From contig NZ_CP038438.1 of NCBI RefSeq assembly GCF_004683905.1, positions 4,774,001 through 4,838,000 on the forward strand: a DNA stretch of 64,000 nt, read 5' to 3'. Within the stretch, counting starts at the first letter, position 1; each line of letters opens with the position of its first letter. The DNA comes from Pseudomonas fluorescens (GTDB taxonomy: Bacteria; Pseudomonadota; Gammaproteobacteria; Pseudomonadales; Pseudomonadaceae). The notes under the pieces were generated by a model. That model ran no database searches. It was not told the origin of the DNA and saw nothing but the letters and a program-made list of their open reading frames with translations. Shown piece after piece: positions 36,460 through 46,399 of this stretch. A program made the position numbers and the translations under genes.

Positions 36460-36487
36460 TGTGGGAGCGAGCTTGCTCGCTCCCACA
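36460..36487. repeat. Short perfect palindrome, minimal REP form
   Basis: A 13-2-13 perfect palindrome (TGTGGGAGCGAGC-TT-GCTCGCTCCCACA) is followed by AAAA on the plus strand and ends 9 bases from the grxD stop. It looks like two REP arms joined with no centre, and as RNA it would be a very stable hairpin at the grxD 3' end. Confidence 0.85.
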
Positions 36488-36496
36488 AAAACCGGA

Positions 36497-36838
36497 TCAG
36501 GCTTCGGACTTGGCCGCAGCAGCCTTGGCCGATGCTTCCTTGACCAGAGTCTGCAGCTCACCGTTGGCGAACATTTCAGCCATGATGTCGCTACCGCCGA
36601 CCAGCTCACCGCCGACCCACAGTTGCGGGAAAGTCGGCCAGTTGGCGTACTTTGGCAGGTTGGCGCGGATTTCCGGGTTCTGCAGGATGTCGACGTAGGC
36701 GAACTTCTCGCCACAGCCCATTACAGCCTGCGCAGCTTTCGCGGAGAAGCCACACTGCGGGGCATTCGGCGAGCCTTTCATGTAAAGCAGAATGGTGTTG
36801 TTGGCAATCTGCTCTTTAATCGTTTCGATGATATCCAT
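36497..36838 (-). CDS. grxD: Monothiol glutaredoxin (Grx4 family)
   Basis: 113 residues from the ATG at 36838. The CGFS active site (APQCGFSAKA) defines the monothiol class, which binds a [2Fe-2S] cluster with glutathione and passes clusters to targets. The WPTFPQLWVGGELVGG and GCGE segments form the glutathione site. The Ala/Lys-rich end (SAKAAAAKSEA) is short and probably flexible. It closes the Prx-Bfd-Bfr-Grx iron block. Confidence 0.96.
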   Translation of the reverse strand: MDIIETIKEQIANNTILLYMKGSPNAPQCGFSAKAAQAVMGCGEKFAYVDILQNPEIRANLPKYANWPTFPQLWVGGELVGGSDIMAEMFANGELQTLVKEASAKAAAAKSEA

Positions 36839-36935
36839 GGAGCACCTCGGCTGAACTTTCCGACTCATGGGTCGGCACGGTGACGCATTGTAACGGAATC
36901 CCGAGCGCCATGCTCGGTCTCCCCGACGGTCTCGT

Positions 36936-39041
36936 TCAGGCCGCTGCCACCGTCACCGGCACGCCATTGAGCGCGGCGTTACCCGACAACTCGTCGAGCT
37001 GGCATTCATCGGTCAGGTCGTTGGCACTCGATCCCGGCTGCCCACTGGCGATTGCCATTTGCACGCCCGGCCGAGCATGTCCCCAACCGTGCGGCAGGCT
37101 GACCACGCCCTTCATCATGTCCAGACTGCCGAGCACCTCGACCTCGATCTGCCCTACCCGCGAGCTGACGCGAACTAACTGACCATCGTTGAGCCCACGG
37201 CTGGCGAGGTCATCCGGGTGCATCAGCAATTGATGCCGTGGCTTGCCCTTCACCAGACGATGATAGTTATGCATCCACGAATTGTTGCTGCGCACATGGC
37301 GCCGGCCGATCATCAGCAGCTCATCGGCCGCCGGCGCCTGCAAGGCCGCAAAGCGTGCGAGATCGGCGAGAATTTCCGGCGGCGCAGCCTGCACCCGTTG
37401 ATTTGGCGTCTTGAGGCGAGCTGCAAGATTCGGTTTCAACGCCCCTAGATCAATCCCGTGCGGATGATCGAACAATGTCGCCAATGACAGCTTTTGCTCG
37501 GACGCATCGCCATACAGGCCCATGCGCAGCCCCATGTCGATCATCTTCGCCGGCGGCATCGTCGGTTTCAGCTCCTTGCCGGTCTTCTCGGCAAACGCCT
37601 TGGCCAGGCCGACAAAGATCTCCCAGTCGTGCAATGCGCCCTCAGGCTTGGCGAGAATCGCCCGGTTGAAGCGAGTGACGTTGCGCACCGCGAACAGATT
37701 GAAAGTAGTGTCGTAGTGATCGTTCTCCAGCGCCGAGGTCGACGGCAGAATCAGATCGGCGTAACGCGTGGTTTCGTTAATGTACAGGTCGATGCTGAGC
37801 ATGAACTCCAGACCATCGAGCGCCTGCTCCAGTTGCCGGCCGTTCGGAGTCGACAGTACCGGATTGCCGGCCACGGTGATCAGTGCGCGAATCTGCCCTT
37901 CGCCTTCGGTGAGCATCTCTTCGGCCAGCGCCGACACCGGCAACTCGCCGCCGTACTCGGGTCGCCCGGAGACCCGGCTTTGCCATTTGTTGAAATGCCC
38001 GCCCGAGGTCGATGCCACCAGATCCACCGCTGGCTCTGTGCACAACGCTCCGCCCACCCGGTCGAGGTTGCCGGTGACCAGATTGATCAACTGCACCAGC
38101 CAATGACACAGGGTGCCGAACGCCTGCGTTGAAACGCCCATGCGCCCGTAGCACACCGCGCTCGGTGCCGCCGCGAAATCCCGTGCCAGTTGGCGGATCT
38201 GCTCGGCCGGCACCGCACACAGCGGGCTCATGGCTTCGGCAGTGAAGGTTGCGACGGCTGCGCGCACTTCATCAAGGCCATCAACCGGCAAGTGGCTGTC
38301 ACGGGTCAGACCTTCGCTGAACAAGGTGTTGAGCACCCCGAACAAAAGCGCCGCGTCGCCACCAGGCCGCACGAACAGGTGCTGATCGGCGATAGCTGCC
38401 GTTTCGCTGCGCCGGGGATCGACCACCACCACTTTGCCGCCGCGCGCCTGAATCGCCTTCAGGCGTTTCTCGACATCCGGCACGGTCATGATGCTGCCGT
38501 TGGATGCCAGCGGGTTGCCGCCGAGGATCAGCATGAAATCGGTGTGATCGATGTCCGGGATCGGCAGCAGCAAGCCATGGCCGTACATCAGGTAACTGCT
38601 CAGGTGATGCGGCAACTGATCGACCGAAGTCGCCGAGAAGCGATTGCGCGTCTTCAGCAGGCCGAGAAAGTAGTTGCTGTGGGTCATCAGCCCATAGTTG
38701 TGCACGCTCGGGTTGCCCTGGTAGACCGCCACCGCATTCTGCCCGTGACGCTCTTGAATCGCCGCCAGACGCTCGGCCACCAGCGCAAAGGCCTCGTCCC
38801 ACTCGATCGGCAGCCATTCGCTGTCGACCCGGCGCATCGGCTGGCGCAGGCGGTCGGGATCGTTCTGGATGTCTTGCAGGGCTACGGCCTTGGGGCAGAT
38901 GTGCCCGCGACTGAACGTGTCGAGCGCGTCACCCTTGATCGAGGTGATCGCGACGTTGCCATCGGTTTCGGTGGTCTCAATGGTCAGGCCGCAGATGGCT
39001 TCGCACAGGTGGCAGGCACGGTGATGGAGAGTCTTGGTCAT
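36936..39041 (-). CDS. Molybdopterin oxidoreductase family protein
   Basis: 701 residues. The N-terminal [4Fe-4S] motif is Cys10, Cys13 and Cys17 (CHLCEAIC) plus Cys at HICPKA. The body matches the DMSO reductase/formate dehydrogenase superfamily (ILGGNPLASNGSI, VVVDPRRSETA, VLSTPNGRQLE) and ends with a molydopterin dinucleotide-binding domain. In the loop that usually carries the Mo ligand I see SATSVDQLPHH and no Cys or Sec, so the ligand may be Asp or Ser. No Tat signal is evident, so it should be cytoplasmic. No small or membrane subunit is adjacent, so its electron partner is unknown. Confidence 0.82.
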   Translation of the reverse strand: MTKTLHHRACHLCEAICGLTIETTETDGNVAITSIKGDALDTFSRGHICPKAVALQDIQNDPDRLRQPMRRVDSEWLPIEWDEAFALVAERLAAIQERHGQNAVAVYQGNPSVHNYGLMTHSNYFLGLLKTRNRFSATSVDQLPHHLSSYLMYGHGLLLPIPDIDHTDFMLILGGNPLASNGSIMTVPDVEKRLKAIQARGGKVVVVDPRRSETAAIADQHLFVRPGGDAALLFGVLNTLFSEGLTRDSHLPVDGLDEVRAAVATFTAEAMSPLCAVPAEQIRQLARDFAAAPSAVCYGRMGVSTQAFGTLCHWLVQLINLVTGNLDRVGGALCTEPAVDLVASTSGGHFNKWQSRVSGRPEYGGELPVSALAEEMLTEGEGQIRALITVAGNPVLSTPNGRQLEQALDGLEFMLSIDLYINETTRYADLILPSTSALENDHYDTTFNLFAVRNVTRFNRAILAKPEGALHDWEIFVGLAKAFAEKTGKELKPTMPPAKMIDMGLRMGLYGDASEQKLSLATLFDHPHGIDLGALKPNLAARLKTPNQRVQAAPPEILADLARFAALQAPAADELLMIGRRHVRSNNSWMHNYHRLVKGKPRHQLLMHPDDLASRGLNDGQLVRVSSRVGQIEVEVLGSLDMMKGVVSLPHGWGHARPGVQMAIASGQPGSSANDLTDECQLDELSGNAALNGVPVTVAAA

Positions 39042-39175
39042 GGCCAGTCTCTGTCTTGTTCTGGGCAGGCAATCAGGCCCGCGGGAACAAAACTATGGCC
39101 CCGGCGCAGATCCTGCGCCAGCGACGTTCGTCTTGTGAATCGACGGTTATCAGGCGAGCCGATACACCGCCATGC

Positions 39176-39466
39176 TCAGTTCGACGGCAGCTGCGGCGGC
39201 GCGGCCAACTGAATTTCCTGAATGGTTTCGATCTGCTCGTGGGCAACGTGCACGCCGGTGAGTTCGCCGATCAACCGCCAGTGCTCGTCGAGCCCGGCAC
39301 TAATGGTCGCCATGCGGTCGATCATCTGGCGACTGGCAGCCTTGACCACTTCGTCCTCGCTGCGCAGCAGCTCGAAAGACATCGAAGTGACCGACGCGGT
39401 GAGATGGGTCAGTGAGCGAGCTGTGTGGCCCAGCAGTTCCATTAACAGTTTTTCTTTCGATTCCAT
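39176..39466 (-). CDS. Hypothetical small helical protein
   Basis: 96 residues with a clear ribosome site (CAGGAAGCTTCCGC) before the ATG. It is almost entirely amphipathic helix, with heptad-like spacing (LLMELLGHTARSLTHLTASV, then VVKAASRQMIDRMATI), Cys-free and mildly acidic. I do not recognise a family. It lies 134 bases beyond the start of the molybdopterin oxidoreductase, same strand, so it could share a transcript with it. Confidence 0.6.
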   Translation of the reverse strand: MESKEKLLMELLGHTARSLTHLTASVTSMSFELLRSEDEVVKAASRQMIDRMATISAGLDEHWRLIGELTGVHVAHEQIETIQEIQLAAPPQLPSN

Positions 39467-39866
39467 GCGGAAGCTTCCTGCGTCGCTCGAAACTTATTTA
39501 TAACCCAGCACTTTGCTTTAGCAAATGTTTCAGTCTGAGCATCCGACCAAGTGATGGCATGGCGCCACGCTCGTAAACCGACCTGGTCGACGTGATCCCC
39601 GCCACGCCGCATTGCCAAGCCCCGCGAGGCCGGTGTACAAAGAGGCTAGCTGTTGTCCTGAACCCGGCTTCACATGCGTACTGCAACATCCCGTGCGCCC
39701 TCCGAATCCCGCAAAAACCGTAGCCTATTGGCGTAACGCGACATTTAGTGTCAATATCGCGCCTTCCCCAATTTCGTCGCCCCGTGCGGCTTACGCCGCA
39801 GGTCTCGCCCGTTGTTCCGTTAAACAAGGCTTTGAGCATCTGCGGTCTGTAGCAAAAAGGTAGTCA
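39467..39866. other. 400-base region upstream of argF
   Basis: This gap carries the argF promoter and the start of the small minus-strand gene. TGTC-type sequences near 39749 (TGTCAATATCGCGCCTT) and 39773 (CGTCGCCCCGTGC) resemble halves of the ArgR pattern TGTCGCN8AA, but neither is a good match. No gene is supported; frames here lack ribosome sites. Confidence 0.35.
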
Positions 39867-40790
39867 ATGATGAGCGCAAGGCACTTTCTCTCCCTGATGG
39901 ATTGCACGCCCGAAGAGCTGGTCAGCGTGATCCGTCGAGGCGTTGAGCTCAAGGACCTGCGTAACCGCGGCGTACTGTTCGAGCCGCTGAAAAACCGCGT
40001 CCTGGGGATGATCTTCGAGAAGTCCTCGACCCGTACCCGGATTTCCTTCGAGGCCGGCATGATCCAGCTCGGTGGCCAGGCGATCTTCCTCTCGCCACGC
40101 GACACCCAGCTGGGCCGTGGCGAGCCGATCGGCGACTGCGCCATCGTCATGTCGAGCATGCTCGACGCGGTGATGATCCGTACCTTTGCCCACAGCACCC
40201 TGACCGAATTCGCCGCCAACTCGCGCGTGCCGGTGATCAACGGCCTGTCCGATGACCTGCACCCGTGCCAGTTGCTGGCCGACATGCAGACCTTCCTTGA
40301 GCACCGTGGCTCGATCCAGGGCAAGACCGTGGCCTGGATCGGCGACGGCAACAACATGTGCAACAGCTATATAGAAGCGGCGATCCAGTTCGACTTCCAG
40401 TTGCGCGTTGCCTGCCCGCAGGGCTACGAGCCTAATCCGGAATTTGTCGCCCGCGCCGGCGATCGCGTGACCATCGTCCGTGATCCGCAGGATGCCGTGC
40501 GCGGTGCGCATCTGGTGAGCACCGATGTCTGGACTTCGATGGGTCAGGAAGAGGAAACTGCCAAGCGCCTGAAGTTGTTCGCTCCGTTTCAGGTGACCCG
40601 CGCCCTGCTCGATCTGGCGGCCGAAGATGTGCTGTTCATGCACTGCCTGCCGGCGCACCGCGGTGAAGAAATCAGCCTCGACCTGCTTGATGACCCGCGC
40701 TCCGTCGCTTGGGATCAGGCAGAAAACCGTCTCCACGCACAGAAGGCCCTGCTCGAGTTCCTCGTCGAACCGGCATATCACCACGCATGA
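39867..40790 (+). CDS. argF: Ornithine carbamoyltransferase (anabolic)
   Basis: 307 residues from ATGATG at 39867 (the second Met at 39870 is equally possible). Carbamoyl-phosphate motif SSTRTR and catalytic HCLPAHRGEE are intact, as is the ornithine loop (NGLSDDLHPCQ). It makes citrulline for arginine synthesis. The four-base overlap with the ABC ATPase gene downstream is conserved in Pseudomonas. Confidence 0.96.
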   Translation: MMSARHFLSLMDCTPEELVSVIRRGVELKDLRNRGVLFEPLKNRVLGMIFEKSSTRTRISFEAGMIQLGGQAIFLSPRDTQLGRGEPIGDCAIVMSSMLDAVMIRTFAHSTLTEFAANSRVPVINGLSDDLHPCQLLADMQTFLEHRGSIQGKTVAWIGDGNNMCNSYIEAAIQFDFQLRVACPQGYEPNPEFVARAGDRVTIVRDPQDAVRGAHLVSTDVWTSMGQEEETAKRLKLFAPFQVTRALLDLAAEDVLFMHCLPAHRGEEISLDLLDDPRSVAWDQAENRLHAQKALLEFLVEPAYHHA

Positions 40791-41896
40791 GCCATGAATT
40801 ACTGCTGAACCTGCGCAACCTCGCTTGCGGCTATCAAGATCAACGCGTGGTGCAGAACCTCAATCTGCACCTCAACGCCGGTGACATCGGCTGCCTGCTC
40901 GGCTCGTCCGGCTGCGGCAAGACCACCACCCTGCGCGCGATTGCCGGTTTCGAACCGGTGCACGAAGGTGAAATCACCCTGGGAGGTGAAACCATTTCCA
41001 GCGCCGGTTTCACCCTGGCGCCGGAGAAACGCCGAATCGGCATGGTGTTCCAGGATTACGCGCTGTTCCCGCACCTGAGCGTCGCGGACAATATTGCCTT
41101 CGGCATCCGCAAGCACCCGAACAAGGAGCGCGTCACCGAGGAGCTGCTGGAACTGGTCAACCTGAAGAACCTCGGCAAACGCTTCCCGCACGAGCTCTCC
41201 GGCGGCCAGCAGCAGCGCGTTGCCCTCGCCCGCGCCCTGGCGCCGGAGCCGCAACTGCTGCTGCTCGACGAGCCGTTCTCCAACCTCGATGGCGAGCTGC
41301 GCCGCAAGCTCAGCCACGAAGTGCGCGACATCCTCAAGGCCCGTGGCACCAGCGCGATTCTGGTGACTCACGATCAGGAAGAAGCCTTCGCCGTCAGCGA
41401 TCACGTTGGTGTATTCAAGGAAGGTCGCCTGGAGCAATGGGATACGCCCTACAACCTTTACCATGAGCCGGCGACGCCGTTTGTCGCCAGCTTCATCGGT
41501 CAGGGTTATTTCATCCGCGGCCAGCTCGGCAGCCCGGAGTCGGTGCAGACCGAACTCGGCGAACTGCGCGGCAACCGCGCCTACACCTGGCCGGTGGGCG
41601 GTGCGGTGGATGTATTGCTGCGTCCGGATGACATCGTTTATGCGCCGGACAGCGGGTTGAAAGCGCGGATCGTCGGCAAGACTTTCCTGGGTGCCTCGAC
41701 CCTGTATCGCCTGCAACTGCCGACCGGTGCGCAGCTGGAATCGATCTTCCCGAGCCATGCCGACCATCAGGTGGGGGCGGAGGTGGGGATTCGCGTCGCC
41801 GCCGAACACCTTGTCCTGTTCCAGGCCAGCGGCAGTACCGCGGCACAAATCCCGGCGGTGGAAAACGGCGTCCGCCGCTACAGCGCTGCACTCTGA
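40787..41896 (+). CDS. Orphan ABC transporter ATPase (FbpC-like)
   Basis: 369 residues from the ATG at 40787 that overlaps the argF stop. Walker A GSSGCGKTTT, signature ELSGGQQQRVALARAL, and Walker B LLLLDEPFSNLD are complete. The C-terminal 130 residues form a TOBE-type regulatory domain, as in ferric iron, phosphonate and sulfate importers. No permease or binding-protein gene is present, so it probably serves a transporter coded elsewhere. The coupling to argF is conserved, but no reason is evident. Confidence 0.88.
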   Translation: MSHELLLNLRNLACGYQDQRVVQNLNLHLNAGDIGCLLGSSGCGKTTTLRAIAGFEPVHEGEITLGGETISSAGFTLAPEKRRIGMVFQDYALFPHLSVADNIAFGIRKHPNKERVTEELLELVNLKNLGKRFPHELSGGQQQRVALARALAPEPQLLLLDEPFSNLDGELRRKLSHEVRDILKARGTSAILVTHDQEEAFAVSDHVGVFKEGRLEQWDTPYNLYHEPATPFVASFIGQGYFIRGQLGSPESVQTELGELRGNRAYTWPVGGAVDVLLRPDDIVYAPDSGLKARIVGKTFLGASTLYRLQLPTGAQLESIFPSHADHQVGAEVGIRVAAEHLVLFQASGSTAAQIPAVENGVRRYSAAL

Positions 41897-41911
41897 TCCG
41901 CCCCGGATCAA

Positions 41912-42007
41912 AACTGTGGGAGCGGGCTTGCTCGCGAATGCGCTGTGTCAGTCAACGAAGAGGTCGTCTGACACCCCGCATTCGCGAGCAAGCCCGCTCC
42001 CACAGTT
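41912..42007. repeat. REP-type inverted repeat pair (GTGGGAGCGGGCTTGCTCGC family)
   Basis: AACTGTGGGAGCGGGCTTGC at 41912 is mirrored at 41975-42007, with inner TGCGCTGTGTCAG / CTGACACCCCGCA. It occupies the convergent gap between the ABC ATPase gene and phzF. Confidence 0.92.
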
Positions 42008-42017
42008 GGTTTTGGGT

Positions 42018-42800
42018 TCAACCCAGGATCAGCGTGCCGCTTGCCACCAGCGTCGCATTCCCGCCGATCTTCACCCGCTCCCCCTCCAGCCGACAGAACA
42101 ACTCCCCGCCCCGCGCCGAACGCTGGCACGCGGTCAAACTGGATTTGCCCAAACGTTTCGACCAATACGGAATCAGGCTGCAATGCGTCGAGCCGGTCAC
42201 CGGATCTTCGTTGATGCCGATTGCCGGGGCGAAGTAGCGCGAGACGAAATCGTGATGATTGCCGCGCGCCGTCACGATGGCGCCGAGCCACGGCAGTTTC
42301 GCCAGCGCTACCATGTCCGGCGTGCAGTCGAGCACTGCCTGCTCCGACTCCAGCACCACAAACAATTCATTGGAACCGAGCACATCCACCGCCTCGACGC
42401 CCAGCGCACGCTCGACATCCAGCGTCACGCCAATTTCTGACGGCACAATCGACGGGAAGTCCAGCCACAGGCGATCGCCCTCGCGGCTGACGCTAAGCGG
42501 CCCGGACTTGCAGATGAAGTCCAGCCGCTCGGTAGTTTCCTTGTAGACCTCGAACAACACATAGGCGCTGGCCAGTGTGGCATGCCCGCACAGCGGCACC
42601 TCGGTGGTCGGGGTGAACCAGCGGATGTGCCACGCTGCACCTTCGCGCACCACGAACGCCGTTTCTGCCAGATTGTGTTCGGCGGCGATCTTCTGCATCA
42701 AATCGTCCGCGAGCCATGCATCGAGCCGATACACCATCGCCGGGTTGCCACTGAACGGCCGATCACTGAACGCATCAACCTGATGAAATTCGAGCTGCAT
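42018..42800 (-). CDS. PhzF family isomerase-like protein
   Basis: 260 residues from the ATG at 42800, with GGGAGAAGG upstream. The N-terminus (MQLEFHQVDAFSDRPFSGNPA) and the catalytic Glu in AEHNLAETAFV mark the PhzF/YddE family (diaminopimelate epimerase-like fold). True phenazine PhzF isomerises DHHA, but stand-alone members such as this have unknown substrates. No other phenazine gene is in the window. Confidence 0.87.
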   Translation of the reverse strand: MQLEFHQVDAFSDRPFSGNPAMVYRLDAWLADDLMQKIAAEHNLAETAFVVREGAAWHIRWFTPTTEVPLCGHATLASAYVLFEVYKETTERLDFICKSGPLSVSREGDRLWLDFPSIVPSEIGVTLDVERALGVEAVDVLGSNELFVVLESEQAVLDCTPDMVALAKLPWLGAIVTARGNHHDFVSRYFAPAIGINEDPVTGSTHCSLIPYWSKRLGKSSLTACQRSARGGELFCRLEGERVKIGGNATLVASGTLILG

Positions 42801-42895
42801 AACCTTCTCCCTGAGTGAGTCGGCAGAGCATGCAGCCACGCTGCGCTCAGCGCCAGTGACAGAACCGGGCAATTTTCTTCATACAGAACGCAAGT

Positions 42896-43366
42896 TCATG
42901 CACGACCGATGTCGGCAAATTTGGCTTGGGTGTGTTCAGCCAGAACCGCCGGCGCCAATTCGACTTCCAGGCCACGTCGGCCAGCACTGACATAAATAGT
43001 CGCAAAGCCTTGGGCCGAGTTATCGATGAAGGTGCGCAGACGCTTCTTCTGCCCCAGCGGACTGATGCCGCCCAACAGGTAACCGGTGGAACGCTGTGCC
43101 GCAGCCGGGTCAGCCATTTCGACTTTCTTGACGCCCGCCGCGTGTGCCAGACCTTTGAGATCAAGACTTCCGACGACCGGCACCACCGCCACCAGCAATT
43201 CACCTTTTTCGCTGGCAGCGAGCAGCGTCTTGAACACCTGCGCCGGCTCCAGCGCCAGTTTCTCGGCGGCCTCCAGCCCATAGGACGCGGCCTTGGGGTC
43301 ATGTTCGTAACTGTGCACGCGATGTTCGGCACGAACTTTTTTCAACAAGTCCAACGCAGGGGTCAT
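42896..43366 (-). CDS. ybaK: Cys-tRNA(Pro)/Cys-tRNA(Cys) deacylase YbaK
   Basis: 156 residues, the usual length. The catalytic Lys is in AQVFKTLLA (about residue 46), and the editing-domain segments GGISPLGQKKRL and DNSAQGFATIYVSAGRRGLEVEL are present. It clears mis-charged Cys from tRNA-Pro. It is near glpF and phzF, as in P. aeruginosa. Confidence 0.94.
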   Translation of the reverse strand: MTPALDLLKKVRAEHRVHSYEHDPKAASYGLEAAEKLALEPAQVFKTLLAASEKGELLVAVVPVVGSLDLKGLAHAAGVKKVEMADPAAAQRSTGYLLGGISPLGQKKRLRTFIDNSAQGFATIYVSAGRRGLEVELAPAVLAEHTQAKFADIGRA

Positions 43367-43581
43367 GGCAGCTCCAGGCTCGGCATCAACAGAAAAATCC
43401 TGCGCCGGATTCTAGGCCATCATCTCGCAAAAGGCTCTAGCGCGAGCCCCGTTTTCCGGGCGTTGCAGGCGAATCGCCGGACTATCGCCGCCATCTTCCG
43501 CAGGATCATTCAGCAGGCTGATAGTTTAATTGTGACCGATGGTTCACTTTCGACCTTTGACAGGTTTGTTTCTTGTCTATA

Positions 43582-43601
43582 TTTTTTCGAATCTGAATAA
43601 T
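43582..43601. promoter_or_regulatory. Candidate GlpR operator upstream of glpF
   Basis: TTTTTTCGAATCTGAATAAT agrees at 13 of 20 positions with the E. coli GlpR consensus, with the TTCG and GAA cores in place. It lies 128 bases upstream of the glpF ATG. The match is weaker than the one at glpD. Confidence 0.35.
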
Positions 43602-43728
43602 GTAAGAATTATCATCACCGCAGCACCCAGCAGTAAACCGGGAACAGGATGGGGATCCTGCCTCGGCGAAAATCGCGCCTTGCCCTGACGGCAAACGCGC
43701 CAGACAACAACAAAAATCGAGGTTTTCA

Positions 43729-44580
43729 ATGACAACTGCTTTACAGCAACCATCGCTTTCCGGCCAATGCCTGGCCGAGTTTCTGGGGACTGCACTTCTG
43801 ATCTTTTTCGGCACTGGCTGTGTCGCCGCGCTCAAAGTCGCGGGCGCCAGCTTCGGTCTGTGGGAAATCAGCATTATCTGGGGCGTCGGCGTGAGCATGG
43901 CGATCTACTTGACCGCCGGGGTTTCCGGCGCGCATCTGAACCCCGCCGTGAGCATTGCCCTGAGCATTTTCGCCGACTTCGAAAAGCGCAAACTGCCGTT
44001 CTATATCCTGTCGCAGATCGCCGGCGCGTTTTGCGGTGCGCTGTTGGTGTACACGCTGTACAGCAATCTATTCTTCGATTACGAACAAACTCACCACATG
44101 GTGCGTGGCACCGCCGCCAGCCTTGAGTTGGCCTCGGTGTTCTCGACCTTCCCCAATCCGGTACTGTCCACCGCTCAGGCATTCCTGGTCGAGATGATCA
44201 TCACCGCGATCCTGATGGGCGTGATCATGGCCCTGACCGATGATAACAACGGTCTGCCGAAAGGCCCGATGGCTCCGCTGCTGATCGGCTTGCTGATCGC
44301 CGTGATCGGCAGCTCGATGGGCCCGCTGACCGGTTTTGCGATGAACCCGGCGCGTGACTTCGGTCCGAAACTGATGACTTTCTTCGCCGGCTGGGGTGAA
44401 ATTTCCTTCACTGGCGGCCGCGATATTCCGTACTTCCTGATTCCGATTTTTGCACCGATTGTCGGTGCCTGCCTCGGCGCTGCCGGGTATCGCGGGCTCA
44501 TCGCCCGTCACCTGACCGGTGCCACACCTGCTACAAAGGATGCAGAACCGGCCATTGACGGCAAACCAAGAACTTCTTGA
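43729..44580 (+). CDS. glpF: Glycerol uptake facilitator (aquaglyceroporin)
   Basis: 283 residues with six membrane helices and both NPA motifs (HLNPAVS and MNPARDFGP); Arg after the second NPA and Asp nearby (RDFG) favour glycerol over water. It admits glycerol by diffusion, which GlpK then traps. glpFKR follow on one strand, with glpK 78 bases downstream. Confidence 0.96.
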   Translation: MTTALQQPSLSGQCLAEFLGTALLIFFGTGCVAALKVAGASFGLWEISIIWGVGVSMAIYLTAGVSGAHLNPAVSIALSIFADFEKRKLPFYILSQIAGAFCGALLVYTLYSNLFFDYEQTHHMVRGTAASLELASVFSTFPNPVLSTAQAFLVEMIITAILMGVIMALTDDNNGLPKGPMAPLLIGLLIAVIGSSMGPLTGFAMNPARDFGPKLMTFFAGWGEISFTGGRDIPYFLIPIFAPIVGACLGAAGYRGLIARHLTGATPATKDAEPAIDGKPRTS

Positions 44581-44658
44581 AACAGTCGGCGCGGGCTCCT
44601 GCCCTTTTAGAGCCCGCGCCCCGGCCCACTCTCCCTTATTTCGTCCAAGGCAATCGAC

Positions 44659-46161
<1,503 letters not shown>

Positions 46162-46188
46162 GCCAGTCTGAAGACTGACTTAAGCTGT

Positions 46189-46331
46189 CCAAACAGCGTG
46201 AAAGCGTAGCGAGCGAAGGCAAGACAAGGCAAAAACAGGCGAGGACGCGGAGTTTACGGGTTTGTAAATGAGCAGTCCGAGCCTGTTTTTAACGCAGGAT
46301 TGCCGAGCGCAGTAGCTTTCACGTTGTTTGG
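46189..46331. repeat. 143-base imperfect inverted repeat between glpK and glpR
   Basis: CCAAACAGCGTGAAAGC at the left end returns as GCTTTCACGTTGTTTGG at the right end. Inner parts GGCAAAAACAGGC / GCCTGTTTTTAACGC, a GGAC / GTCC pair and GTTTAC / GTAAA extend the pairing. The whole element could fold as one long hairpin. It has the form of a MITE-like or other dispersed element and is unlike the REP families here. Confidence 0.75.
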
Positions 46332-46399
46332 AAACTGGTCGGGAGGAGATTCCTGCGTCATCATGGGCAAATTTTGCACGGCAGCCCAAAGGAAGCTCC

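Noticed and set aside
39749..39790. ArgR-like half-sites before argF
   Set aside because: Neither TGTCAA nor CGTCGC followed the full TGTCGCN8AA pattern closely enough to call an operator.
39498..39839. Minus-strand open frame of 113 codons upstream of argF
   Set aside because: No ribosome site, no domain, and it overlaps the argF promoter region.
42018..42800. PhzF-like gene as a sign of a phenazine cluster
   Set aside because: No phzA/B/C/D/E/G gene is near; stand-alone PhzF-like genes are common and of other function.
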